Origin: Brachyspira hampsonii
Lineage (GTDB): Bacteria > Spirochaetota > Brachyspiria > Brachyspirales > Brachyspiraceae
Direction of reading: 5' to 3'
DNA: 64,000 bases
NCBI RefSeq assembly: GCF_001746205.1
Contig: NZ_MDCO01000009.1
Coordinates: 186,001 to 250,000, forward strand
Shown: positions 53,619 through 62,184 of the stretch, piece by piece
Numbering within the stretch: the first letter of the stretch is position 1
Layout: every line of letters starts with the position of its first letter
The notes under the pieces: generated by a model
The model's input: only the letters and a program-made list of their open reading frames with translations
Databases searched by the model: none
What the model was told of the DNA's origin: nothing
Position numbers and translations under genes: made by a program

Positions 53619-55292
53619 ATGATTATACTAGATATCAATGAAACAAGGTGTGCCAAAAAAAATATTATAGAATGTAAAACAGAAGATGAATTAATATTAT
53701 ATCTTAAATGTAATTTATTGTCTCAGGCTCTTAACAAAGGAAAAATTATAAAAGGTTATAGTATAGTTATTACAGATGTAGAAGAAAAAGACTATACCTT
53801 AAACATAGGAAGAATAAATAATGACAATGTTGAAGAAAAAATTCCAATTCCTTTTTGTTTAGAGAATGTAATTCAATATTTTAGTAAAAAAAAAGAAGGT
53901 AAATATGAATTAAACTATAATATTAATTTTGAAAATATTGTAATTTCTTATGGTCTATGCATTCAAAATCTTAATTTTAATGGTTCAGTATATTTTCGCA
54001 ATACTACTTTGCAATCAAATCTTGGATTTTACGATTCTAATTTTAATAAACTATTAGTATTTTCATATTCTAATTTTTATCAACGTTTGCCGTTAGAGTT
54101 TGATAATATTGAATTTAATAATATGTTATCATTTGCATATTGTAATTTTGACTGCAGAGTTGAAATTAAGAATTCAAAATTTAATGGTATTTCATTTTTT
54201 ATAAGAAATACATTCCATTCAATTTTAATATTTAGCAAAAAATGTGAATTAAATAATATTATTTGTTTTTATATATCTAATTTTAAATCAAATCTAGAAT
54301 TCAAAAATACGACTATGAATACAATTATGTATTTTCGTGGTTCTACAATAAATAAATTGTTATTTAATAAAATTGAATTTAATGATAATAATTCTATTCT
54401 ATCAATAGATAATAATTTTATAAAAAATAATTTTTATGATAGTTTATTTAATTATTTATTAGAAGATGAAAAAAAAGAAATATTAAAAGATGTAAATAAA
54501 AAGAATAATGAAATAAATAAAATGCATTTTTATAATATAAGAATAACAGGAAAAATTGATTTACAAAATATAGAAGTAGAAGAAGCAGATTTTAAAGGCT
54601 CTGTTATTAATGGAGGTTTAATCAATCCTGTTAATTTCAAAGTGCATAAATTTGCTAACCGTGAAAGTGCTTTATTTCTTAAACAGCAGGCTTATGCTAG
54701 AAACAATGCTATTGATGCATTAGAATATAAAGCCAAAGAAGTAGAACTACATAAAGATGATTTAATAAAAAATTGGAAAAATAATAAAAATCTAAAAACT
54801 TTAGGAGATATACTTTCCATTGAATTAAGTTCTATCTACAGCGACAATGGTCAGAATTGGGTTAAGGCTTTTATTATAACATTATTAACTAATTTAACTT
54901 TTTTTGGTTTTTATTTTTCAATTACAAATACTACTTGGCATTTTATATTATCAATATTTATAATTTTATTATTATCTGTAAAATTCATAAAAAAAGAAAT
55001 GCAAATATATGTTTACTTATTAATATTAATTATATCAGGTATAGTGTTTGGAAAAGTACCATTAAAAATAATATATGATTTATCTATTGGGCAAAATTTA
55101 ACAAGTAATTTTATATATAACTTCTTCTTTTTTTTAAATCCAACAGACTATAAAGGATTGGAAATATTACTAGGACAAAATTATATAAAACAATTTTTTT
55201 CAGGTATTTGTTATTTTTTAGGTAAAATTGCTTTCTGGTACGGCTCGGTGCAGACTGTTACTGCGTTTAGGAAATTTGCCAAAGGGTCTTAA
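53619..55292 (+). CDS. Pentapeptide-repeat-like membrane protein
   Basis: A 557-residue protein without signal peptide. Residues about 100-300 contain irregular pentapeptide-type runs with a central Phe or Leu (NLNFNGSVYFRNTTLQSNLG, NIEFNNMLSFAYCNFDCRVE, ADFKGSVINGGLIN), likely a right-handed beta-helix. Residues about 350-400 are a charged helix (SALFLKQQAYARNNAIDALE). Then come about four membrane helices, and the end IAFWYGSVQTVTAFRKFAKG, which resembles the C-terminus of small ion-channel-like proteins. Function unknown; proteins of this layout occur sporadically in accessory regions. It is preceded by a repeat element and followed by toxin-antitoxin genes. There is no clear ribosome site, and codon use is even more AT-rich than in the housekeeping genes. 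Confidence 0.7.
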   Translation: MIILDINETRCAKKNIIECKTEDELILYLKCNLLSQALNKGKIIKGYSIVITDVEEKDYTLNIGRINNDNVEEKIPIPFCLENVIQYFSKKKEGKYELNYNINFENIVISYGLCIQNLNFNGSVYFRNTTLQSNLGFYDSNFNKLLVFSYSNFYQRLPLEFDNIEFNNMLSFAYCNFDCRVEIKNSKFNGISFFIRNTFHSILIFSKKCELNNIICFYISNFKSNLEFKNTTMNTIMYFRGSTINKLLFNKIEFNDNNSILSIDNNFIKNNFYDSLFNYLLEDEKKEILKDVNKKNNEINKMHFYNIRITGKIDLQNIEVEEADFKGSVINGGLINPVNFKVHKFANRESALFLKQQAYARNNAIDALEYKAKEVELHKDDLIKNWKNNKNLKTLGDILSIELSSIYSDNGQNWVKAFIITLLTNLTFFGFYFSITNTTWHFILSIFIILLLSVKFIKKEMQIYVYLLILIISGIVFGKVPLKIIYDLSIGQNLTSNFIYNFFFFLNPTDYKGLEILLGQNYIKQFFSGICYFLGKIAFWYGSVQTVTAFRKFAKGS

Positions 55293-55334
55293 TTTATGTT
55301 ATAATTAAAATATTAAATAATTTGAGGTTTATTA

Positions 55335-55556
55335 ATGAATAAAAAATTTTTTGCATATATAGAATATGATAAGGAAACCAATGTTTATGTGGGATATATT
55401 CCTTCAATAGTAGGTGCTCATACACAGGCTGATACTTTGGAAGAATTACATATAAAATTAAAAGAAGTTCTGGATTTATGTCTTGAAGAGATGGATAGCG
55501 AAGATAAGAATTCTATTCCAGAGTTTGTAAAGGTAGAAGAAATAGAGCTGATATGA
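55335..55556 (+). CDS. hicB: HicB-type antitoxin (module 1)
   Basis: A 73-residue protein with the partly degraded RNase H fold of HicB: FFAYIEYDKETNVYVGYIPSIVGAHTQADTLEELHIKLKEVLDLCLE. It would bind and neutralise the HicA toxin and repress the operon. A TTGAGGT site precedes the ATG. It overlaps the toxin start by four bases (ATGA), so translation is coupled. The C-terminal DNA-binding part is very short, so autoregulation may be weak or lost. Confidence 0.88.
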   Translation: MNKKFFAYIEYDKETNVYVGYIPSIVGAHTQADTLEELHIKLKEVLDLCLEEMDSEDKNSIPEFVKVEEIELI

Positions 55557-55786
55557 GTAAGCTGATTTTAAAAGATGCAAAAACTATAGAAAAATTGCTG
55601 ATTTTATTAGGATTTATTAAACAAAGGCAAAAAGGAAGTCATGCTTTTTATAAACATGAAGACTGGAGATGTACTGTTATTCCTTTTCACTCAAGCAAGG
55701 TAATATCAAGACCTCTTATGAGAAAAATATTAAATGAGATAAATCTTGATGTAGAAGAATATAATAATTTGATAGAAAAACTGTAA
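55553..55786 (+). CDS. hicA: HicA-type mRNA interferase toxin (module 1)
   Basis: A 77-residue double-stranded-RNA-binding-fold toxin. The catalytic His is His30 in QKGSHAFYKH, and the family pattern LLGFxxxRQKGSH and VIPFHSSKVISRPLMRKILNEI is intact. It cleaves mRNA when free of HicB. The gene order antitoxin-toxin is the reverse of the classical hicAB order but common in other bacteria. No frameshift is seen, so the module is probably active. Confidence 0.9.
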   Translation: MSKLILKDAKTIEKLLILLGFIKQRQKGSHAFYKHEDWRCTVIPFHSSKVISRPLMRKILNEINLDVEEYNNLIEKL

Positions 55787-55799
55787 TAATCCAAATTAT

Positions 55800-56011
55800 T
55801 TATTGATTAAAATATTTTGAAAGTATTTCATTAGCTATTTCTGATATTGAGGTTTCTGACTGCTTGGATAAAATTTTCAGTTCAGATAATGTTTTTTATC
55901 TAAACAAATTGGAATTTCTATATCTTCATTATTAATAAAAAATTTACCATTTTCAAAATCTGTAATTTTCTGAGCTTTTGAAAAATAGTATTCTTTTTTT
56001 ATATCACTCAT
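55800..56011 (-). pseudogene. Frameshifted BrnA-like antitoxin
   Basis: From ATG at 56011 the frame reads MSDIKKEYYFSKAQKITDFE and onward to IPICLDKK, then stops after a run of six A. With one more A it would continue TLSELKILSKQSETSISEIA to SKYFNQ and a stop at 55800. That tail is a ribbon-helix-helix-like DNA-binding segment, as in BrnA-type antitoxins. The start overlaps the end of the BrnT frame, the usual toxin-antitoxin order. Confidence 0.7.
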
Positions 56012-56314
56012 AATTTCCCCTATTATAGTATTTATTAATTTCATTCTTAGTTGCATATCTAGCTGATATGATTCTTATAACTTCTTCATTAGAATTTTTT
56101 ATTCTGTATGTATGAACAACAACAACAACAACAATAAACTTTCTATTAATATTTACCATTGTAATAAATCTGTCCTCATAATTAGAATGTTCTTCATCTT
56201 TCATAATGATGGCATTTTTATCTGAAAAAACATATATTGCATCTTCAAATGAAATTTTATGTTTCTTTATATTTTTATAAGATTTTTATTGTTATCCCAT
56301 TCAAATTTTATCAT
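56004..56314 (-). pseudogene. brnT: Frameshifted BrnT-like toxin
   Basis: From ATG at 56314 the frame reads MIKFEWDNNKNL, the BrnT start, and breaks in a run of five A. One added A gives IKNIKKHKISFEDAIYVFSD, and then the frame MKDEEHSNYEDRFITMVNIN onward to IRIISARYATKNEINKYY, the conserved BrnT end. Inside it six GTT codons encode Val, where BrnT proteins have about three, an apparent microsatellite expansion. Both genes of this module are therefore damaged by single-base losses in A runs. Confidence 0.75.
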
Positions 56315-56366
56315 AATCTTATTTTATATTATTAAACTATAATATCAATAGTGATTAATATATTTG

Positions 56367-56395
56367 ACTTCTTCTTAGGCAAATGCTTTATAATC
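56367..56395. repeat. 29-bp direct repeat, left copy, flanking the second hicBA module
   Basis: Matches 56930-56958 in 28 of 29 positions. On the minus strand it encodes the IIKHLPKKK end of the TPR gene, here without a gene. Confidence 0.85.
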
Positions 56396-56624
56396 AAATT
56401 TCTTTTTTTAGCTTCTCATATTCATCTATAGTGATATTTATGTCTTTTAAAATTTTTCTTATTAAGCCTCTTGTCAAATCTTCATTATGAACTGGAATGA
56501 CTGTAGTAAGCCCTTTATTATTAATAAAAAATTTATGGCTTCCTTTTTGTCTTAATTCTTTGAATCCTAATAACATCAAAATCTTCATCATAGTCTTTGA
56601 ATCACATATAGATAATTTGCTCAT
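56394..56624 (-). CDS. hicA: HicA-type toxin (module 2)
   Basis: A 76-residue HicA paralogue: ILMLLGFKELRQKGSHKFFI with catalytic His30 and TVIPVHNEDLTRGLIRKILKDINI. It is diverged from module 1 but complete. It follows hicB with an ATGA overlap. Its stop codon lies at the edge of the left 29-bp direct repeat, so the module fills exactly the space between the two repeat copies. Confidence 0.9.
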   Translation of the reverse strand: MSKLSICDSKTMMKILMLLGFKELRQKGSHKFFINNKGLTTVIPVHNEDLTRGLIRKILKDINITIDEYEKLKKEI

Positions 56625-56857
56625 ATACTAACTTCTACCCTGTCAGCTTTTATGAGTTTATTATATTTGTAATCATCTTTTAAATAGTTATGTTCTTCTT
56701 CAACTTCAAGACAAAGCTCTATAACTTCTTTTATTCTTACATAAAGCTCATCTATTGATTTTGCCTGAGTATAACAGCTTTTTAATGCAGGTACTGTTGC
56801 TATATACATTCCGTCTTCATCTTGTTCTATAATAATATTAAAATCATATTTAGACAT
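56621..56857 (-). CDS. hicB: HicB-type antitoxin (module 2)
   Basis: A 78-residue HicB: YDFNIIIEQDEDGMYIATVPALKSCYTQAKSIDELYVRIKEVIELCLE, the classical YxPDLPGCxTxGxT-like region in a relaxed form. The frame opens with TTG at 56875, but AGGA lies 7 bases before the ATG at 56857, which is taken as the start. It should neutralise the HicA encoded downstream. The C-terminal tail (YKYNKLIKADRVEVSI) is short and lacks a recognisable DNA-binding domain. Confidence 0.87.
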   Translation of the reverse strand: MSKYDFNIIIEQDEDGMYIATVPALKSCYTQAKSIDELYVRIKEVIELCLEVEEEHNYLKDDYKYNKLIKADRVEVSI

Positions 56858-56927
56858 ATAAAATCCTATTAACAAATATTTTTTATTATATAGTTTTCTG
56901 ATGATTATGCAATTATATAAATAATTT

Positions 56928-58040
56928 TTACTTCTTCTTAGGTAAATGCTTTATAATCTGACCTTCAAGCTGTATTGATTTTTGCTTGGCGTCATAACCC
57001 AAAATCTTGCCGTAAACTTCTATATAATTTTTAGCTTCTAATGTTACAGTTACATTCACTATTAAATCAGCTACACCAGCGATATCTTTGTCATTAGTAT
57101 CGTAAATTAATATTCTTGCTTTCTTTTTAGGTATGCCGTCAATGTTAGTCTGAGTTACTCTGTTTACATCAGCTTTCCATTTCACATAGCCGCCATTGTA
57201 TAGGTCATAATTCTCAGCTACTGTAAGATAACTAGGACTCTCTCTGAATATATTATAATCTGGTGCTATTACAAATTCTTTAAGCACTCTGAATCTCTCT
57301 TTTAAGTATTCGTTAATGTCGCTTTTTAATGCCCCATTTATTATCATAACCGCTTCATTAACAGATGCACTTCTCATATTGTTTTTAGCCTTGTCAAACA
57401 TCTCTGCTACTTCACGCGGTGAGTATGTAGGGCTTTTGGCACTATCTGGAATCTTTCCGTCTTCAAGTCCCTCAAATAAGTAAACATTCTCAAGTTTTTC
57501 TCTTAACTCTTTTTGCTCTTTATCAAGAAGTACATATCTTATTTTAGGATATACTCTGTCTATTGTAATGTATGATAAAAATGTAAGTACAAATGCTATA
57601 GGTATGAGAACTAAAAATCTTGACATTGATAACTTTTTTTTGCCTAGTAAATATGCTCTTGGATTTATCTCATCGCCTTTTGCATTATTAGTTAAAAATC
57701 TTATTCTTTCTACATTGTCTTTTGCAATTCTATTTTCAGGATCTAAATCTAATATTCTGAAATACTCTCTCAATGCATTTTCTCTGTGTCCATTATGTAA
57801 ACTAACATAAGCCTTGGCAAGCATAGCATTAAAACAAAAATTATCTTCTCTAAGTGCCTTTCTTGATAGTTCTTCAGCACCGTAAAAATCTTTTAAAAAT
57901 ATATCTGCAAATGAAAGCATAGCAAGGGCATCCGCATCATGAGAAATTTTAATTTTATTATTAAGAAGTAAATTTTTGGCTTTTTTATATTTCTTTTTTT
58001 TTATGAGAGTATATGCTCTGTCAGCTATTTTGCTTTTCAT
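56928..58040 (-). CDS. TPR-domain membrane protein
   Basis: A 370-residue protein. Residues about 1-110 are TPR-like helices (AYTLIKKKKYKKAKNLLLNN, AMLAKAYVSLHNGHRENALREYFRILDLDPENR). A single membrane helix follows at about 143-160 (RFLVLIPIAFVLTFLSYITI), and the C-terminal 200 residues face the other side, with beta-rich sequence at the end (LIVNVTVTLEAKNYIEVYGKI). The function is not known. AGGATTATAA precedes the ATG. Its last codons (HLPKKK) lie inside the right copy of the 29-bp direct repeat. Confidence 0.75.
   Translation of the reverse strand: MKSKIADRAYTLIKKKKYKKAKNLLLNNKIKISHDADALAMLSFADIFLKDFYGAEELSRKALREDNFCFNAMLAKAYVSLHNGHRENALREYFRILDLDPENRIAKDNVERIRFLTNNAKGDEINPRAYLLGKKKLSMSRFLVLIPIAFVLTFLSYITIDRVYPKIRYVLLDKEQKELREKLENVYLFEGLEDGKIPDSAKSPTYSPREVAEMFDKAKNNMRSASVNEAVMIINGALKSDINEYLKERFRVLKEFVIAPDYNIFRESPSYLTVAENYDLYNGGYVKWKADVNRVTQTNIDGIPKKKARILIYDTNDKDIAGVADLIVNVTVTLEAKNYIEVYGKILGYDAKQKSIQLEGQIIKHLPKKK
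56930..56958. repeat. 29-bp direct repeat, right copy, inside the TPR gene
   Basis: Covers the final codons and part of the stop of the TPR gene; see the left copy at 56367. Confidence 0.85.
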
Positions 58041-58085
58041 AGTATATATTATAATCCTAAAGTTAAAATGTTAACATAATTATCG

Positions 58086-58101
58086 ATATTATGATAACTT
58101 T
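58086..58101 (+). promoter_or_regulatory. Recurrent dyad ATATTATGATAACT, site 2
   Basis: Exact 14-base match to 50164 and 63374. It lies between the divergent TPR gene and the first solute-binding gene, 46 bases before the TPR start. Confidence 0.35.
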
Positions 58102-58231
58102 TATTAGCATTTTTTTATTATGTAAACTTTTTTGCTATAATTTGTTAATTTATAGTGATAAAAGTTTATTTTTTTGTTGACAAAAAGATAATATAATATA
58201 TTTTATTGCAAAATTAATTGCGGATAAAACC

Positions 58232-59269
58232 ATGAAACTTTTTAATAATAGAATAATGATAATTTTGATAATTTCTATAATGATATTGTCATGCGGCGGC
58301 AATGAGAACACATCAAAAAAATCATCTTTGGTAATATATTCACCTTCATCAAGAGATTTTATAGATCCGTTAATAGAAGATTTCAAAAGTAAAAACCCAA
58401 ATATAGAAGTAGAACTAATAATAGCCGGAACAGGTGAATTAATAAAAAGAATAGAAACAGAAAAAAATGATCCATTATGCGATATTTTAATGGCAGCTAA
58501 TATTAATTTGGTAAAGAATAATCAGGATTTATTTGAAAATTACACATCAACAAATGAAAATGAAATACTATACAGCTATAAAAATGCAGAAGGCTCTATG
58601 ACAAGATTTATGATTAGCCCAAGCGTATTAATAGTAAATACTAATCTCGTAGGAAATATCAATATAGAAGGATATTCTGATTTAACTAATGAACAATTAA
58701 AAGGAAAAATAGCCTTTAATGATCCTTCATCTTCATCATCATCTTTTAAACATTTAGTTACTATGTTATATACAATGGGAAAAGATGATATTAATAAAGG
58801 CTGGGATTATGTTAATAAATTATGCTATAATTTGGATGGAAAATTACTTACAGGTTCTTCGGCAGTATATAAAGGTGTTGCTGACGGAGAATATACTGTA
58901 GGACTTACATTTGAAAATGCTGCTGCCAATTATGCTGCTTCTGGTTCGCCTGTAAAATTGGTATATATGAAAGAAGGCGTTATAATGGAGCCTGCTGGTA
59001 TTTATATAATAAAAAATGCTAAAAATATGGAAAATGCTAAAAAGTTTTTGGATTATATGACTAGCTTTGATACTCAAAAGAAAATGAATGATGAGCTTAA
59101 TGCAAGAGCTGTAAGAAAAGATTTGGGAAGTTCTCCTATATTAGTTGATATAAAAAATATCAATGCCATTACTTCAAATGAAGAATTAGAATATATAGAT
59201 AATTTTGTAAAAGAAAATCAGGAAAATTGGCTTGAAAAATTTAAAAATATAATTACAGATAAATTATAA
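58232..59269 (+). CDS. ABC-importer solute-binding lipoprotein, Fe(III)-type (copy 1)
   Basis: A 345-residue lipoprotein (lipobox LSC, Cys21) of the extracellular binding protein family 1. VIYSPSSRDFIDPLIEDFKSKNPNIEVELIIAGTGELIKRIETEKNDPLCDI is the typical opening of Fe(III)- or 2-aminoethylphosphonate-binding proteins, followed by AFNDPSSSSSSFKHLV and GVADGEYTVGLTFENAAANY. It would capture ferric iron or a small organic anion outside the inner membrane and give it to the permease at 60424. Brachyspira is known to have multi-lipoprotein iron importers (Bit), which this resembles. A TTGACA lies at 58177. Confidence 0.85.
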   Translation: MKLFNNRIMIILIISIMILSCGGNENTSKKSSLVIYSPSSRDFIDPLIEDFKSKNPNIEVELIIAGTGELIKRIETEKNDPLCDILMAANINLVKNNQDLFENYTSTNENEILYSYKNAEGSMTRFMISPSVLIVNTNLVGNINIEGYSDLTNEQLKGKIAFNDPSSSSSSFKHLVTMLYTMGKDDINKGWDYVNKLCYNLDGKLLTGSSAVYKGVADGEYTVGLTFENAAANYAASGSPVKLVYMKEGVIMEPAGIYIIKNAKNMENAKKFLDYMTSFDTQKKMNDELNARAVRKDLGSSPILVDIKNINAITSNEELEYIDNFVKENQENWLEKFKNIITDKL

Positions 59270-59292
59270 AAAATAAAAACGAGGGTAAAAAT

Positions 59293-60306
59293 ATGAAAAA
59301 TATCATTAAATTACTTTTAGTATCTTTGATTGCAGTAATATTAATTTCTTCATGTTCTAGTAAGAAAGAGGAAAACATGAATAGTTTAGTAATATATACT
59401 CCTGCCACTAGATTTTTTATTGACAGACTTGTAGAAGAATTTAATAAAAAAAATCCGGACATAAATGTAGAAATTATTATAGCAGGTACCGCTGAAATAA
59501 TAAAAAGAATAGAAGCTGAAAAAAATGATCCTTTAGGCGATATATTTTTTGCCGCTAATGAAAATATATTAAAATATAATTCAGAGCTTTTTGAAGATTA
59601 TGTTACAACAAATTATGATAATATATATGAGGATTACAGAAGTAAAGAAAAATACATAACAGGCTTTATGCTTAGTCCAAGCGTATTGATAATAAATACA
59701 AATTTAATAAAAGACATAAAAATAGAAGGCTATGCTGATTTGCTTAATCCGTCTTTGAAAGGTCAAATAGCATTTAATGATCCTACTACTTCATCATCAT
59801 CTTTTGAACAGTTAGTTAATATGCTTTATGCTATGGGTAATGGCAATCCTGAAAATGGATGGGATTATGTAGAAAAATTATATGCCAATTTGGACGGTAA
59901 ACTTTTAAGCAGTTCTTCTGCAGTATATAAAGGTGTTGCTGACGGAGAATATGCTGTAGGACTCACATTTGAAAGTGCCGCTGCCAACTATATACATACA
60001 GGTTCTCCTATAGATGTTATATATATGAAAGAGGGTGTACTAACTAAAGCACATTCTATGGCTATAATAAAAAATGCTAAACATTTGGAAAATGCTAAAA
60101 AGTTTGTAGATTATGTAACAAGCTATGATGCACAAAAAATCATCAATGATGAATTATTCACAAGAGCGATAATAAAAAATTTAGAAGGTTCTCAAATACT
60201 TATGCCTCTTGAAAATATAAATGATATAAAAGAAGATGAAGAAATGGTTGATAAAAATAAAGATGCTTGGCTTGAAAAATTTAAAAATATAGTTACAGGC
60301 ATTTAA
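59293..60306 (+). CDS. ABC-importer solute-binding lipoprotein, Fe(III)-type (copy 2)
   Basis: A 337-residue paralogue of the preceding gene, collinear throughout: lipobox SSC, VIYTPATRFFIDRLVEEFNKKNPDINVEIIIAGTAEIIKRIEAEKNDPLGDI, AFNDPTTSSSSFEQLV, GVADGEYAVGLTFESAAANY. GAGGG precedes the ATG, 23 bases after the previous stop. Differences cluster around the binding cleft (PAGIYIIKN against AHSMAIIKN), so the two may differ in ligand or affinity. Confidence 0.87.
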   Translation: MKNIIKLLLVSLIAVILISSCSSKKEENMNSLVIYTPATRFFIDRLVEEFNKKNPDINVEIIIAGTAEIIKRIEAEKNDPLGDIFFAANENILKYNSELFEDYVTTNYDNIYEDYRSKEKYITGFMLSPSVLIINTNLIKDIKIEGYADLLNPSLKGQIAFNDPTTSSSSFEQLVNMLYAMGNGNPENGWDYVEKLYANLDGKLLSSSSAVYKGVADGEYAVGLTFESAAANYIHTGSPIDVIYMKEGVLTKAHSMAIIKNAKHLENAKKFVDYVTSYDAQKIINDELFTRAIIKNLEGSQILMPLENINDIKEDEEMVDKNKDAWLEKFKNIVTGI

Positions 60307-60423
60307 AATATTTATATACATTTCTAGTTATTGCAAAGCATGAAAAATGTTTATAGTTAATAATTTTTCATTAAAATATATTTTTATTTTCAGAATATAT
60401 AATATTAAAAATAGAAAATTATT

Positions 60424-62088
60424 ATGAAAAACAAAATTAAAACTATATTAAAAAAAATGGACTTTTGGACATATATTACTATAATAATAACATTTATTTT
60501 TGCTTTATTTTTAATTTATCCATTATTTTCATTATTTTTAAGCAGTTTTAAAGATGTAAAAACTGATGCTTGGACATTAAATAATTTTATAAGATTTTTC
60601 ACTAAAAAATATTATTACAGTACATTAATAAATAGTTTTGCCGTAACAACTTCTGTAACTATACTTGCCGTATTAATAGGTACAATTTTAGCATACTGCA
60701 TGAAGATGTATAATTTAAAAGGTAAGCAAATAATAGAAATTCTAATAATTATATCTATGATGTCTCCGGCATTTATAGGAGCTTATTCTTGGATACTTCT
60801 TCTTGGAAGAAATGGTGTTATTACCAGATTTTTCTCATATATAGGTATTAATATACCAACTATATATGGTTTTGGCGGAATACTTTTAGTTTTTTCTTTG
60901 AAATTATATCCATTTATATTTATGTATATTTACGGAGCTTTGGGCAAAATTGATAATATACTTTTAGAAGCTTCTGAAAACTTGGGAGCTTCTAGTTTTG
61001 TACGAAATATGACTGTAACTATACCATTAATAAAACCGACTATAGTTTCAGCGGGATTAATTGTATTTATGAATGCATTGGCTGATTTTGGAACACCTAT
61101 GCTCATAGGAGAAGGATACAGAACTATGCCTACTATGATATATTCGGAATTCATAAGCGAAGTAGGAAGTAATGCTAATTTTTCAGCATCTATGTCTGTT
61201 ATAATGGTAATAATCACAACTATGATGTTTATATTTCAAAAATATATTGTAAACAAAAGATCATATTCTATGAATTCTATGAACAGCATAAAATCAAAAA
61301 ATATAAAAGGTGTAAAATCTATATTAATTCATAGCATAATATATATTTTAGTTTTTATTTCTATACTTCCTCAAATTACAGTAATATATACTTCATTCTT
61401 AAAAACAAACAGATCCGTTTTTACAAATCAATTTTCTTTTGAAAGCTATGCAGCAATATTTCACTCCCTAACTTCTTCAATAAAGAATACATATATATAT
61501 GGAATAATAACAATATTAATAATAATAGTTATAGGAATGCTCACAGCATATATAACAATCAGAAAAAAGAATATATTTACTAACATAATAGATACAGTAT
61601 CAATGTTCCCATACATAATACCAGGATCTGTACTTGGAATAACTTTTTTAACAGCATTCAATAAACCTCCAATAATATTAACAGGAAGCTCCATAATTAT
61701 TATTATATCATTAGTAATAAGAAGACTCCCTTATACTTTAAGATCAAGCTCTGCTATACTTTATCAAATAAATAAAAATGTTGATGAAGCTTCTATAAGT
61801 TTGGGGGCTTCAGAAATAAAAACTTTTTTTAATATAACAGCAAAATTAATGCTTTCAGGCGTATTATCAGGAGCAATACTCAGCTGGATAACAGTTATTA
61901 ATGAATTAAGCTCATCTGTTATTCTTTATACAACCAAATCAAGAACTATGTCTGTAGCAATTTATCAAGAGGTTATAAGGGCTAGTTACGGAACTGCAGC
62001 TGCACTTTCTACAATACTTACTATCACAACCATTATATCGCTTATTATATTTTTTAAAATCAGCAGTAAAAAAGAAATTACATTATAA
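60424..62088 (+). CDS. Fused ABC-importer permease, FbpB-like
   Basis: A 554-residue protein with twelve membrane helices in two homologous halves. Each half carries the EAA loop that docks the ATPase: EASENLGASSFVRNMTVTIPLIKP (about residues 182-205) and EASISLGASEIKTFFNITAKLMLSG (about 457-481). Such fused permeases belong to Fe(III) and phosphonate importers and would work with the two binding lipoproteins upstream. No ATP-binding subunit gene follows; the next genes are on the other strand. The 117-base gap before it has no clear ribosome site, and the ATG is preceded only by AT-rich sequence. Confidence 0.9.
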   Translation: MKNKIKTILKKMDFWTYITIIITFIFALFLIYPLFSLFLSSFKDVKTDAWTLNNFIRFFTKKYYYSTLINSFAVTTSVTILAVLIGTILAYCMKMYNLKGKQIIEILIIISMMSPAFIGAYSWILLLGRNGVITRFFSYIGINIPTIYGFGGILLVFSLKLYPFIFMYIYGALGKIDNILLEASENLGASSFVRNMTVTIPLIKPTIVSAGLIVFMNALADFGTPMLIGEGYRTMPTMIYSEFISEVGSNANFSASMSVIMVIITTMMFIFQKYIVNKRSYSMNSMNSIKSKNIKGVKSILIHSIIYILVFISILPQITVIYTSFLKTNRSVFTNQFSFESYAAIFHSLTSSIKNTYIYGIITILIIIVIGMLTAYITIRKKNIFTNIIDTVSMFPYIIPGSVLGITFLTAFNKPPIILTGSSIIIIISLVIRRLPYTLRSSSAILYQINKNVDEASISLGASEIKTFFNITAKLMLSGVLSGAILSWITVINELSSSVILYTTKSRTMSVAIYQEVIRASYGTAAALSTILTITTIISLIIFFKISSKKEITL

Positions 62089-62184
62089 TAATATAACATG
62101 CTATTTATTTGTATTATATGTAATATAAAAAATAAGTTTATTAAATTTATATTATTTATTTTTTTAATATTTTAAAAATTTATA

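Noticed and set aside
56004-56204. An intact 66-residue gene with a poly-Val stretch
   Set aside because: It is the 3' two thirds of a BrnT frame; the missing N-terminus lies just upstream in another frame, separated by a one-base loss in an A run.
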